Part shown: piece after piece, positions 1-7,861 of the stretch
How positions within the stretch are numbered: the first letter of the stretch is position 1
Layout of the letters: each line of letters begins with the position of its first letter
Assembly: GCA_029558735.1 (NCBI GenBank)
Contig: JAKQDP010000029.1
Span: 1-56,568, forward strand
Direction of reading: 5' to 3'
DNA from: a bacterium
GTDB taxonomy: Bacteria > Patescibacteriota > Patescibacteriia > 2-01-FULL-39-33
Length of the DNA stretch: 56,568 bases
Made by a program: the position numbers and the translations under genes
Notes under the pieces: model-generated
What the model was told of the DNA's origin: nothing
The model's input: the letters and a program-made list of their open reading frames with translations, nothing else
The model's database searches: none

Positions 1-633
1 ATCCGGCCTAATATATTTGGCGGTTTCATCAATCCTTTTTCGCAAATCTTGTTTGAAAGACAATTCCAATTGTTCCTTCTGGGTCGAGTCGTTCTCTTCC
101 ATTATGCGATTATAATTTTCCAAAGAAAATTTGGAATCAATCGGAATGATTTTGTCGCCCAAAAACAAAACAGCATCGACAATCAATTCTTGGCCGGTCT
201 TGGAATCTTTGCCCAAAGAATACTGCATTTTGTATTGGTTGGGCTGAAATGCGTTTTTTAAAAGCATTTCCAATTGATACTCGCCGAAGATGCCGCGCTG
301 TTTGGGATTTTTCAAAATATCCTGCAAGCGCTGAAGCTGGTCGGCAAAATTAACCACCTGGCGGTTGGTCTCATCCAGCTTGGTCAATTTCTCGGTTACC
401 GACTGGATGATTTTGGCGCTCTGGCCGAATTGCATCTGAATCTGACGGGTTGATTCGGCCAATTTGTTGTCCATGGTCTGATTGAGCTCTTTAATCCTCT
501 CTTGAAGCATCAAAAAGGACTGGTCATCTTTCCTGCCTCGCGTCAATTCGCTGAATTTCCGGTTGAAAAACAAGAACAAGCCGGCCATGGCGCCAATTAA
601 TACAATCAATAAAAAAATCAGAAGAAAATCCAT
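1..633 (-). CDS. rmuC: DNA recombination protein RmuC (C-terminus beyond window)
   Basis: The frame is open from an ATG at 631-633 to the window edge, giving 211 residues of the N-terminal part. An N-terminal transmembrane helix (about residues 2-22) is followed by a long coiled-coil stretch rich in Q, K and E. Next comes the start of the conserved RmuC core: R-G-I-F-G-E-Y-Q-L, then L-I-V-D-A-V and I-P-I-D-S-K-F-S-L. RmuC family proteins are membrane-anchored, carry a PD-(D/E)XK-like fold and limit recombination at inverted repeats. That role is known for the family and not tested here. The gene follows the nuclease gene by 58 bases and has its own candidate promoter. No frameshift is seen. 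Confidence 0.9.
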   Translation of the reverse strand, partial: MDFLLIFLLIVLIGAMAGLFLFFNRKFSELTRGRKDDQSFLMLQERIKELNQTMDNKLAESTRQIQMQFGQSAKIIQSVTEKLTKLDETNRQVVNFADQLQRLQDILKNPKQRGIFGEYQLEMLLKNAFQPNQYKMQYSLGKDSKTGQELIVDAVLFLGDKIIPIDSKFSLENYNRIMEENDSTQKEQLELSFKQDLRKRIDETAKYIRPD

Positions 634-659
634 AAAAAATATTTTAAATTAGCTTTGTT

Positions 660-688
660 ATTTTAATACCCGAGACCCTATAAGTCAA
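660..688 (-). promoter_or_regulatory. Candidate sigma-70-type promoter for rmuC
   Basis: On the minus strand, TTGACT (683-688) and TAAAAT (660-665) are separated by 17 bases. The expected transcript start near 653 lies about 20 bases before the rmuC ATG. The element sits in the 58-base gap after the nuclease stop codon. Confidence 0.5.
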
Positions 689-691
689 AAA

Positions 692-1441
692 CTATCGCTC
701 AACTTCAGCTACCGCCCGACGATAGGCGCAATAATCGCAATCAGGACCAGACGCTGGAATCTTCTTGCCATCTAAGCATTTCTTAATTTCCTTTAGAGTC
801 TTCTCCACCCAAGAATCATCGCCCCTGTGTTCAATCAGATTGACGTCAAATTCAATTTTTTTATCAAAAGCCTGCCGGTCCATTTTGCCGGTGCAATAAA
901 CAAAATAGCCGACATCGGAAACTTTCAAGCCATTTTGCCGCAACAGCCATTGATAAACCTCCATTTGCCGCTTATAACCGTCCTGCCACTCTTTGTCCAA
1001 GGCTTTGACCGCCTCATCCTTGGCAGTGGCTTTATAATCAACGACAATGTATTCGTCTTTTCCATTAATCCATAAATCATCAATCGCGCCGGTTACCAAC
1101 AGCCCGGTCGGCCGGTGCAAATATTTAACACCGCCGAAATTCCTCCGCCATTCATCAAGCTCGGCATGAGGTATTGGCCGGGCATCAATGCCATATTCTT
1201 TTTGCAAGGGGTGCTGTTCATTTTTGACGCGGTAAGCATCAAATTCCTGCTTCAATAGATAATCGACCGCGCTATTTAAAGAAAAAGGGAAACCGGGAAC
1301 TCGCTTTACTCCCAGCTTGTTATCCAGATAAAAGCACCTAGGGCACTCCAAAAACAGGTCGATTTTGGAACGGCTTAATTTCCAATTTTTGCCGCCGTAG
1401 TTCCAGCTGGCATCGCGTTTGGGATTGTAATACTGGGACAT
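692..1441 (-). CDS. Cas4/AddB-like PD-(D/E)XK nuclease with a probable Fe-S cysteine set
   Basis: This is a 249-residue single-domain protein. A mid-protein G-A-I-D-D-L-W followed by Y-I-V-V-D-Y-K-A-T gives the D...D-x-K pattern of the PD-(D/E)XK superfamily. The following Q-M-E-V-Y-Q-W matches the helix that carries the family's Q/Y motif. A C-P-R-C pair near the N-terminus (C33, C36) and a C-D-Y-C pair near the C-terminus (C235, C238) could hold a 4Fe-4S cluster, as in Cas4 and AddB, although those usually place one Cys N-terminally and three C-terminally. It starts 9 bases after the type IIG enzyme and probably shares its transcript. No cas genes or CRISPR array are near, so a defence or repair role is inferred. 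Confidence 0.75.
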   Translation of the reverse strand: MSQYYNPKRDASWNYGGKNWKLSRSKIDLFLECPRCFYLDNKLGVKRVPGFPFSLNSAVDYLLKQEFDAYRVKNEQHPLQKEYGIDARPIPHAELDEWRRNFGGVKYLHRPTGLLVTGAIDDLWINGKDEYIVVDYKATAKDEAVKALDKEWQDGYKRQMEVYQWLLRQNGLKVSDVGYFVYCTGKMDRQAFDKKIEFDVNLIEHRGDDSWVEKTLKEIKKCLDGKKIPASGPDCDYCAYRRAVAEVER

Positions 1442-1450
1442 AAAAAATAA

Positions 1451-4180
1451 TTATTTGCTATTTTCAATGATATTAATCTCCTCATCGGTCAGGCCGTAAA
1501 GCTGATAAACTTTTTGGTCAATTTCTTTGTCGGTTTTTTCTATCTCTTTTTTCTTGGCCTCGCATTCTTCCTTATCCAAAACCGGGTCCATTTTTTGAAA
1601 TTCTTTATTCAAGTCAAGCATTCTATCGGCCAGACTAACTAATTCATCATGCTTGGCTTTGTCTTTTTTATTTTTAAAATCTAAATTTGGTATTGGTATA
1701 TTTTCTAACTGATTTATTTTTATATGCAAACCGGCTTGAAAATTAGTTTTAAACCATTTATTAATAAATTTCGAATTTAAAATCGCTAAAACAAATTTCA
1801 AATTATAATTATCTAAACTGTAAATTAAACTTAAAGTATCATTAGTTAAATACCTCTGTTCATCTAAATTGGCAACAATTTCAACAGCAACATCTTTTAT
1901 AATAATTTTATCTCTCAAAAAATATTCTAACTTCCTGGGTCCGGCACCGACTTTTTTCATCATCAAATCTGGGCGATATAAAATCCATTTACCCGCCCAC
2001 TGGTGATTGTATCTTGATACATCCTTACCGCGCAAAAGCTTATAGCAATCATCATTTTCTTTTCTATTTAAAATAAATTTTTTATCATCGCTGGTCTTGA
2101 TGCCTAAAGAAAATTTAGCAATATTGCCAAGATTAACAGTAGGAATATTTATCTTGATCTCCGGATTAAAAGAAAAATTGAAATTGGGCGACTGGATTAT
2201 CCGCTGATAACTCAAATTATAAGGCAATAATTCAAACCCATCTGACTTTAACTCAAATAATTTTATTTTATGGCTCTTACTGGCAGCACCATTTTTCAGA
2301 AAAATTAATACCGGCGTGACAGTAGCGTCCTCAAATACTCCTAATGATAATTTTACCATTTGATAAACAGTAGTGTTATTTACCAAATACTCCCTAAATT
2401 TACTAAAGCTATCTGTCCCCAGCCAGCTATTAGACATAATAAAACCTAAAACTCCGCCATCATTTAACAAACTAATGGCCCGTTCGGTAAAAAAGCTGTA
2501 TAAATCCGACTTATTTTTTGCCGTCTCAAATTCTGATTTTAAATATTCCCGTTCTTCAGCATCCTTAATATTAGCCAAATTGACATACGGCGGATTGCCG
2601 ATGATTACATCAAATCCTCCCTGTTTGAAAGCTTCGGGAAATTTTTCCTGCCAATTAAACGGCTTTTTAGCCGGCCAGTCTTGGCCAAAATACTTTTCCA
2701 GCTCTTTTGGCGTGCCGGAAATCAGGGAATTGCCAACGCAGATATTGCTTTCCAGCTTGGGCAGTTTGCCTTTTTGCCCAACCATCTTCAAAAGCAGATT
2801 CAGGCGGGCGATTTCTACGGCTTCTTCGTCCAAATCAACGCCGTGGATGTTGTTCAATAAAATCCGCATTTTTTCCGGCGCGGACAGTTCCACGCCTTTT
2901 CTTTTTTTGAATTCTTCGGCAATTTTTTGCAACTGCTTAGTCTGGCCGATAGCGGGTTTTCCCAAATTGTGCTTTTGCCAATAATCTAATAAGGCCTGGT
3001 AAGCGGAAATCAAAAATGAGCCGGAGCCGCAGGCCGGGTCCAATATCTTCAGATTTTTTATTTCTTCCGGTTTTTTTTCTTTTAAAATCTCACCCAAAGT
3101 ATGCTGGACAATGTATTCCACAATATAGCGCGGGGTATAATAAATCCCCTGCGATTTTCTTTTGCTCTTTTTGCCCGCTTCAGCGTCCTCTTTCTGGATA
3201 TAGCCCAAATACTGCTCATACATACTGCCGAAAACATCAGAAGGAATATCGGCAAAATTATATCTGATGCCTTTGCCTTTGGTGTGATAAAGCTCGTTGA
3301 TGATTTCCGCCAGCACCTGGTCTTCGGCTTCAATTTTCTCCACCAGATGGTCGCACGGACCCTCTTTGAATAAGCCACTATTGTAATCTCGGTCAATGCG
3401 GCGAAAAATTTTGTTTATATCCAATAAAAGCTGATTATTCTTGCCTTTCTCGCTCCAATCGCGCGCCAAGGGCTGGAGAATCACATCTTCAATGCCTCGG
3501 TCCTCAAGCGTCCGGATAAATATCAACCTGTCCAAAATAGTCTGGACATATTCGGCAATTTTCTTTTCTTCAATTCCACGATTATATACTTTTAAATTGT
3601 CAAACAATGAATTGCGCCATCTGACTAAGTCTTCGGCCAATTGGCGGTCAATGATTTTCTTGGGACGCCGGCCGGCTTTTTCCGCTTCCGCATCCAAAAT
3701 GCCTTTTTCAAAACTTTCCCGAGACAGCCACCACAAGCGCTCGTCAGCCAAATACTGGCTATAAGGAATTTCAATATACTGGCAACTTTGGACATTCGGC
3801 TCATCCCATTCGGTATTATAGATTTTAATCGCCTCGAAATCAGTCAGAATCACCCAGGGGACGGATTTGTGCCAAGAATAGCTGATTGCCTGCTCGGCCC
3901 ATCTTTCTTCGTCTAAATTGACCGAAATCGCTTTAGCTTCAATATAAAATTTAGTTACGCCATTAATCTTAACGGCGTAATCAACCCTCTTTCCCGAAAC
4001 ATCTGTTTCCGGCCAAACATCCTGCTCAAAATCCCAGCCCAAAGCTTCAAAAAGAGGGCGGATAAAATGGTCCTTGGTTTGCTGCTCATTGTATTTTTTC
4101 TTTTCAGAATCTGTTAATTTTTCATAGCGTTCAACCAATTTTCTGATTTTTTCCATAGCTGAAACTTGATTGTTGGGCAT
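1451..4180 (-). CDS. Type IIG restriction-modification enzyme (Eco57I-like, nuclease + N6-adenine methylase)
   Basis: This 909-residue chain combines three parts. The N-terminal nuclease domain has a PD-(D/E)XK core, with D67 and the E81-A-K83 pair in F-Y-I-E-A-K. The central gamma-type methyltransferase has the SAM-binding motif D-P-A-C-G-S-G-S near residue 380, G-V-D-L-D-E-E-A downstream, and the catalytic N-P-P-Y at about 527-530. The C-terminal third (about 650-890) resembles a TaqI-type target recognition domain. Type IIG enzymes methylate adenine and cleave at a distance from their site using one polypeptide, so no separate hsdM/hsdS is expected and none is present. The nuclease, methylase and recognition regions all look intact. 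The recognition sequence cannot be told from the sequence. Confidence 0.88.
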   Translation of the reverse strand: MPNNQVSAMEKIRKLVERYEKLTDSEKKKYNEQQTKDHFIRPLFEALGWDFEQDVWPETDVSGKRVDYAVKINGVTKFYIEAKAISVNLDEERWAEQAISYSWHKSVPWVILTDFEAIKIYNTEWDEPNVQSCQYIEIPYSQYLADERLWWLSRESFEKGILDAEAEKAGRRPKKIIDRQLAEDLVRWRNSLFDNLKVYNRGIEEKKIAEYVQTILDRLIFIRTLEDRGIEDVILQPLARDWSEKGKNNQLLLDINKIFRRIDRDYNSGLFKEGPCDHLVEKIEAEDQVLAEIINELYHTKGKGIRYNFADIPSDVFGSMYEQYLGYIQKEDAEAGKKSKRKSQGIYYTPRYIVEYIVQHTLGEILKEKKPEEIKNLKILDPACGSGSFLISAYQALLDYWQKHNLGKPAIGQTKQLQKIAEEFKKRKGVELSAPEKMRILLNNIHGVDLDEEAVEIARLNLLLKMVGQKGKLPKLESNICVGNSLISGTPKELEKYFGQDWPAKKPFNWQEKFPEAFKQGGFDVIIGNPPYVNLANIKDAEEREYLKSEFETAKNKSDLYSFFTERAISLLNDGGVLGFIMSNSWLGTDSFSKFREYLVNNTTVYQMVKLSLGVFEDATVTPVLIFLKNGAASKSHKIKLFELKSDGFELLPYNLSYQRIIQSPNFNFSFNPEIKINIPTVNLGNIAKFSLGIKTSDDKKFILNRKENDDCYKLLRGKDVSRYNHQWAGKWILYRPDLMMKKVGAGPRKLEYFLRDKIIIKDVAVEIVANLDEQRYLTNDTLSLIYSLDNYNLKFVLAILNSKFINKWFKTNFQAGLHIKINQLENIPIPNLDFKNKKDKAKHDELVSLADRMLDLNKEFQKMDPVLDKEECEAKKKEIEKTDKEIDQKVYQLYGLTDEEINIIENSK

Positions 4181-4199
4181 ATTATTTCATTTACCGCTA

Positions 4200-4205
4200 A
4201 TTATA
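4200..4205 (-). promoter_or_regulatory. Possible -10 box upstream of the type IIG gene
   Basis: A TATAAT hexamer on the minus strand lies 20 bases before the ATG at 4180. No good -35 hexamer is found at 16-18 bases spacing. The rest of 4181-4336 holds only AT-rich sequence and a small CCCGC/GCGGG hairpin at about 4279-4292. Confidence 0.25.
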
Positions 4206-4336
4206 ACCGTCTTTTGACAAATTATATTTTATCTTTATTTTCCCATTTTTAGCGTTAAAAGTCAAAACGACCCGCTTAGGCGGGATATCATTTAAAATTA
4301 GTTTAGCCTTGATAAATAGAACATCAAAAAAGTAAC

Positions 4337-4372
4337 AAAAAAGAGCCCAATTCCTAAAAGGAATCGGGCTCT
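4337..4372 (-). terminator. Rho-independent terminator of the MFS gene
   Basis: A 13-bp stem with one mismatch (arms 4342-4354 and 4360-4372, five-base loop) is followed on the minus strand by a T run. It begins 8 bases after the MFS stop codon. Confidence 0.85.
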
Positions 4373-4380
4373 GGCCACTG

Positions 4381-5577
4381 TCAATTGTTTTGGATAACGA
4401 ATATCCGGCAATAAGAGACAATCAGCCAAGCGGCGGCGATTAGTGAAGCTGTTCCCAAAATCACCAACCCAGCCGGTAGATCGACCAATCGCAAGAGCAA
4501 TCCGAATAGACCCAGCACAACAAATTCAGCCAAGCCGCGAACTGCCGATTTGATGGAGACTACAGTCGCCCGGTTGCTTGAATCCAGATAACGATGCAGG
4601 AAATGACCCAAAAAGGGATTGCTATACCCGCGAGCCACATTCTGCAAAATAACCAGAAATGCCAATGGCCAAGCAACTAGAAGACCCATTGCTATGATCG
4701 GCAAACTGACTACCGCTAGAATCATCAACACACTGCCAAAGTCGCCAATTTTAGACCATAGCCGGTGGCCTTGATGACTGAAAATAGCCGCCACCAAATT
4801 GAGGCCAAAGAATATCCAGCCATACCAGCTCAAGGGTAGATTGACCAGTTCGAAGTAGGGATTGTAGGTGAAAAACCAGACTTTGGAAATTACCCCCACC
4901 AGAACCGAGAAAGCAATCACCCATTTGACCGGCCGATGGTTGGAGACAAACAGGACGCTTAGCTTCATCAGACGCCAATGGCCGGCGGCGGTGTATTTTT
5001 GCCGACCGGCAAACGGCGGCTCGGCAAAAAAGTAAGTGACCAGACAATTAATGGCGATAAACACCACACCGAGACCTACCGGCAAACGCCAGTTCCAGGA
5101 TGCCATATAGCCGACCAAAGGCGAACAGGCAGCCACTAGTAGCAGCCGGAAAGAAACCGACTGGCCTTCAATCCGCCTGAAATCGTCCTCGCGGTTAAGC
5201 ACCCTTAGACTGTCAAATAGTAGCGAACTGTCAGCCCCCGACACCAAAGACATACCGACCACCCAAATCAGGTTGGCCGACCAGATCATCAGCCGGCTGT
5301 CAGCCAAGGCAAAGACCAGATGCTCGGCGATTATCAGCGCCGAGCCGATAAAGATAGTCCGGCGACGGCCCAAGAGATCGGCTAAGGCGCCGGATGGAAT
5401 CTCCAGCAGCATTATGCCGATCAAGCAAGTCGCCTCCATAATGTAAATTTCCGACAGTGACATCTGGGAGACATGGCGGATATAGCTGATGAGGATCGGT
5501 CCCCAAAACAGCGGTTCCCTTAGCAGCTGAAAAAAATAATACAACACCACATTCCGATTCGCCTGCTTGATGTCCAT
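4381..5577 (-). CDS. MFS transporter (efflux type)
   Basis: The product is 398 residues from the ATG at 5577. A strong GAGGAGGAAG ribosome site lies just upstream and decides this start over an in-frame one 28 codons earlier. About 12 hydrophobic segments are seen. The motif-A loop between TM2 and TM3 reads G-A-L-A-D-L-L-G-R-R-R, preceded by E-I-P-S, as in drug and multidrug efflux members of the major facilitator superfamily. The substrate is unknown. The gene is visibly more GC-rich than its neighbours and is one of the few here with a canonical Shine-Dalgarno sequence, which could mean transfer. It is preceded by a leader with promoter, short ORF and terminator (5648-5869), so conditional read-through is a plausible control. 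Confidence 0.85.
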   Translation of the reverse strand: MDIKQANRNVVLYYFFQLLREPLFWGPILISYIRHVSQMSLSEIYIMEATCLIGIMLLEIPSGALADLLGRRRTIFIGSALIIAEHLVFALADSRLMIWSANLIWVVGMSLVSGADSSLLFDSLRVLNREDDFRRIEGQSVSFRLLLVAACSPLVGYMASWNWRLPVGLGVVFIAINCLVTYFFAEPPFAGRQKYTAAGHWRLMKLSVLFVSNHRPVKWVIAFSVLVGVISKVWFFTYNPYFELVNLPLSWYGWIFFGLNLVAAIFSHQGHRLWSKIGDFGSVLMILAVVSLPIIAMGLLVAWPLAFLVILQNVARGYSNPFLGHFLHRYLDSSNRATVVSIKSAVRGLAEFVVLGLFGLLLRLVDLPAGLVILGTASLIAAAWLIVSYCRIFVIQNN

Positions 5578-5647
5578 GACACTTCCTCCTCTGTTGGCGG
5601 CGTTTTGGGCGCCGAATTGTAAGGTACTGTCCCGGATTGCCGAAAAC

Positions 5648-5671
5648 AAAAAACTCGGCAATCTGGCCGAG
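5648..5671 (-). terminator. Intrinsic terminator in the MFS leader (possible attenuator)
   Basis: On the minus strand CTCGGC, a six-base loop and GCCGAG are followed at once by TTTTTT. It lies between the 37-codon leader ORF and the MFS gene, 70 bases before the MFS start, with no promoter visible between. The upstream segment TGGCC (end of the leader ORF) could pair with GGCCA in the left arm and loop and so disrupt the stem. That alternative pairing is inference. Confidence 0.65.
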
Positions 5672-5703
5672 GAAGTTTTTAGCTTTAATTCAAATTGAAA
5701 AAA

Positions 5704-5817
5704 TTAAAATTTAAACACTGCCCGGGCCAAATGACAATAACCAAAGATACCGGAAACGGTATCCATCCCGTAATCAGCTTGAGACGCCCAATGCAGTTGT
5801 TTAAATTTTTGTTCCAT
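5704..5817 (-). CDS. 37-residue leader peptide or small protein upstream of the MFS gene
   Basis: ATG at 5817, TAA at 5704. The product begins M-E-Q-K-F-K-Q-L-H-W and ends A-R-A-V-F-K-F, with aromatic, Cys and His residues and no membrane segment. It starts about 17 bases after the start expected from the consensus promoter at 5841-5869 and has no Shine-Dalgarno sequence. A 7-bp hairpin (GATACCG/CGGTATC, 5747-5764) lies inside it, and an intrinsic terminator follows its stop. It could be a regulatory leader peptide for the MFS gene or an independent small protein. No homolog is recognised. Confidence 0.5.
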   Translation of the reverse strand: MEQKFKQLHWASQADYGMDTVSGIFGYCHLARAVFKF

Positions 5818-5840
5818 AATGATTAATTAATGGTAAATTA

Positions 5841-5869
5841 ATTATACCACAAAAAATAAAACCTGTCAA
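5841..5869 (-). promoter_or_regulatory. Perfect consensus sigma-70 promoter (MFS leader)
   Basis: TTGACA (5864-5869) and TATAAT (5841-5846) on the minus strand are separated by exactly 17 bases, which is the full consensus. It is the strongest promoter match in the window and lies 38 bases after the stop of the preceding glycosyltransferase gene. Confidence 0.9.
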
Positions 5870-5907
5870 ATCGGCAAAAACCGAACAATACTCCCCCTTG
5901 AAAATAT

Positions 5908-7107
5908 CTACAAAGCCAATAATTGCCCAATATAAGCCACGAGATTGTATTTTTCCGATTCCTGCCGGCAAGTTTCTTGTAACGCCAAAAGTTTGTCATG
6001 ATTATTAACCAGCCATTGCAATTTTTTTGCCAAATCTTCTTTATCGTGGAAAATCCAGCCGGTCTCCCCTTCCCGCACCAATTCCGGCAAGGCGCCCCGA
6101 TTGGACACCAAGGCGGGAATGCCATGCGCCTGGGCTTCAACAACCACCATGCCAAAGCTTTCCGCCACTTGGCTGGGATTGACTAAAATATCAATCTGCG
6201 GCCAGATATTCTCTTCCAGCTGTGAATGGCTAAGCCGACCCCAAAACCTCACCCGGGGGCCGCTATTAAGCCCCGCGATAACATCAGGAAAGGCCGTCTG
6301 AGCCAAAATTTTGGCCTCCAACAGGGCTTTGCCGTCGCCGACGACATTCAGTACCCATTGACCATTAACCCCCTTTAACGCTGCTAACAAATCAAAAATC
6401 CCTTTATAGGCCTCGAGTTGGCCAAGGAAAAGAATCTGGAACCTGGGATCCGGAATATGCGATTTTATTGAAAATTCAGAATTATTATTTTTAAATTTAA
6501 TGGGATTGCCAATGACGATTTTTTTTGAATTTTTAAAAAAGCCGAATCGCTCATAAACATTCTTAATATATTGCGACGGAAAAATCACGGCTGGCGGCGA
6601 AGCAAACAACCACTGGCAAAACCAACGATAAATCATAACCACTAAAAATGAGGCGTCGTCTGATTTATCGTCAAATAGTCCCGAAGGATGCAATAGCTGC
6701 ATATCATGGACAGTATGAATGTGCTTAATTTTGAGCCTGCTAAGCAGCCAGGGGGTATAATAACCCAAACCCTTGAGATTGTGAGTCAAAACTAAATCCG
6801 GACTTTCTTTTTTCAACGCTTGATACACCCACCAAGTCTGAACATCATTAAGCATATCAATAATATGCCAAAAAAATCTTAGCCAAACGGGCTTAGAATT
6901 AATATCCAAAAAATTAAAAAGATTAAACGGCTTAATGCGATAAACCTTAATGCCAGCTACGACCGAAACTTCGTTTTTTCGGCCGACGCAAATAACACAA
7001 ACATCATCGCCCCGCTCTTTAAGTCCAGCCACAATATTAGCCACCACCACTTCAGCGCCACCCCTGGTTTCCGGCTGATAAATTGAATGAATAACCGCTA
7101 TTTTCAT
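5908..7107 (-). CDS. Glycosyltransferase family 4 protein
   Basis: The 399-residue protein has a GT-B fold. The N-terminal Rossmann half starts M-K-I-A-V-I-H-S-I-Y with a G-G-A-E-V motif. The C-terminal half has F-L-G-Q-L-E-A-Y-K-G-I and the donor-binding E-S-F-G-M-V-V-V-E-A-Q-A (E-x7-E). GT4 enzymes are retaining and transfer a sugar from a nucleotide donor to lipid-linked glycans on the cytoplasmic side. Donor and acceptor cannot be assigned. It appears to be a single-gene unit between the terminator at 7141-7172 and the MFS promoter. Confidence 0.88.
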   Translation of the reverse strand: MKIAVIHSIYQPETRGGAEVVVANIVAGLKERGDDVCVICVGRKNEVSVVAGIKVYRIKPFNLFNFLDINSKPVWLRFFWHIIDMLNDVQTWWVYQALKKESPDLVLTHNLKGLGYYTPWLLSRLKIKHIHTVHDMQLLHPSGLFDDKSDDASFLVVMIYRWFCQWLFASPPAVIFPSQYIKNVYERFGFFKNSKKIVIGNPIKFKNNNSEFSIKSHIPDPRFQILFLGQLEAYKGIFDLLAALKGVNGQWVLNVVGDGKALLEAKILAQTAFPDVIAGLNSGPRVRFWGRLSHSQLEENIWPQIDILVNPSQVAESFGMVVVEAQAHGIPALVSNRGALPELVREGETGWIFHDKEDLAKKLQWLVNNHDKLLALQETCRQESEKYNLVAYIGQLLAL

Positions 7108-7113
7108 AAGGCC

Positions 7114-7142
7114 ATTTTAACTGATTTTCTAAAAATAAACAA
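7114..7142 (-). promoter_or_regulatory. Candidate promoter for the GT4 gene ending at 5908
   Basis: TTGTTT (7137-7142) and TAAAAT (7114-7119) on the minus strand have a 17-base spacer. The expected start is at about the ATG (7107). It overlaps the T run of the preceding terminator. Confidence 0.4.
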
Positions 7143-7172
7143 AAAAATATCCGGCGCTCTTCTGAGCGCCGG
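7141..7172 (-). terminator. Rho-independent terminator of the 189-residue gene
   Basis: A perfect 9-bp GC-rich stem (CCGGCGCTC/GAGCGCCGG, loop AGAA; 7151-7172) is followed on the minus strand by ATATTTTTTT. It lies 8 bases after the stop at 7180. Confidence 0.9.
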
Positions 7173-7179
7173 AATTAAA

Positions 7180-7749
7180 TCAATCATCCCCGCCCCTTGT
7201 CTTATAATCCCACCGATGCCTTATTTTCTCCCGCGGATCAGCAATGCACAAATGGACAATTTGACGGTTGTCAAAATAATCAAATTCTGCAACTAAAGAA
7301 ATTTGCCAACCCTGACGACGCAGGCATGCTATTGCTTTTTCCAGCCACGGTTTCAATCTGATGCTAGTGAGACTATCGGGAGACCCAACGAATGCTCGGC
7401 TGACGGTGTAAATAGGAACCATTCCCGCCAATATCCTGGGCCTCATTAGCGGCCAATTCGATTCTTTGTAAAAATCGGAGTTATCTTTTTCCAGGGAAAT
7501 TCTATTTAATATCCCCTGCTGAACGAACAATGGGAACACTGGTAAAAAAAGCTCAATGTAAAGCTGCTCCAGGCGTTCGGAATCTTCCCGAAACTCGCTA
7601 CTGCGAAACCGCTGCAAGCAATCGGCGGTTTCCTGGAATCTGATAGTTATCATTTTTTTAATTTCTTCCCGGCTACTCTCTCTTTCTTCTTTTCCCAACA
7701 GTTGAAACTTTCTAAATATCCCTAAAACATTTTTGGAAGAAATATCCAC
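7180..7749 (-). CDS. Protein of unknown function, 189 residues
   Basis: I do not recognise this family. Translation starts at GTG (7749), preceded by GGAGAGG at a good distance. The protein is soluble, with a charged helical N-terminal half (E-E-R-E-S-S-R-E-E-I-K-K) and a C-terminal half containing W-L-E-K-A-I-A-C-L-R-R-Q-G-W-Q and A-E-F-D-Y-F-D-N. No signal peptide, membrane segment or known catalytic motif is seen. It is monocistronic, with a promoter at 7832-7860 and its own terminator at 7141-7172, so a regulated stand-alone function is likely. Together with the MFS gene it is among the few genes here with a Shine-Dalgarno sequence. Confidence 0.65.
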   Translation of the reverse strand: MDISSKNVLGIFRKFQLLGKEERESSREEIKKMITIRFQETADCLQRFRSSEFREDSERLEQLYIELFLPVFPLFVQQGILNRISLEKDNSDFYKESNWPLMRPRILAGMVPIYTVSRAFVGSPDSLTSIRLKPWLEKAIACLRRQGWQISLVAEFDYFDNRQIVHLCIADPREKIRHRWDYKTRGGDD

Positions 7750-7831
7750 TTGCTAGTCCTCTCCACTTTGTTCAACCGACCAACTAGCCACCAGCTATAA
7801 CCACCACTATCACATTGACCTCAATTGAAAA

Positions 7832-7860
7832 AAAATAACACGCCGCAATAAATTTGTCAA
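7832..7860 (-). promoter_or_regulatory. Promoter of the 189-residue gene
   Basis: TTGACA (7855-7860) and TATTTT (7832-7837) on the minus strand have a 17-base spacer. The -35 abuts the stop codon of the VanZ-like gene. It leaves a leader of about 75 bases before the GTG start. Confidence 0.65.
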
Positions 7861-7861
7861 A

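Noticed and set aside
692-1441. CRISPR-Cas locus suggested by a Cas4-like gene
   Set aside because: No other cas gene is present and no direct repeats with regular spacers were seen anywhere in the window.
2373-2984. 203-codon open frame on the plus strand
   Set aside because: It is wholly antisense to the methylase and recognition part of the type IIG gene, and its composition (S, K, F rich, no domain) is that of a shadow.
4197-4421. 74-codon open frame on the minus strand between the MFS and type IIG genes
   Set aside because: It starts inside the MFS coding region in another frame and runs through the MFS terminator hairpin. No ribosome site or internal ATG is available for its better-looking C-terminal part.
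5641-5671. GCCGA at 5666-5671 region pairing with TCGGC downstream of the T run as the antiterminator
   Set aside because: The downstream partner is transcribed only after the T run, so it could not prevent termination. An upstream partner (TGGCC) is the more logical one.
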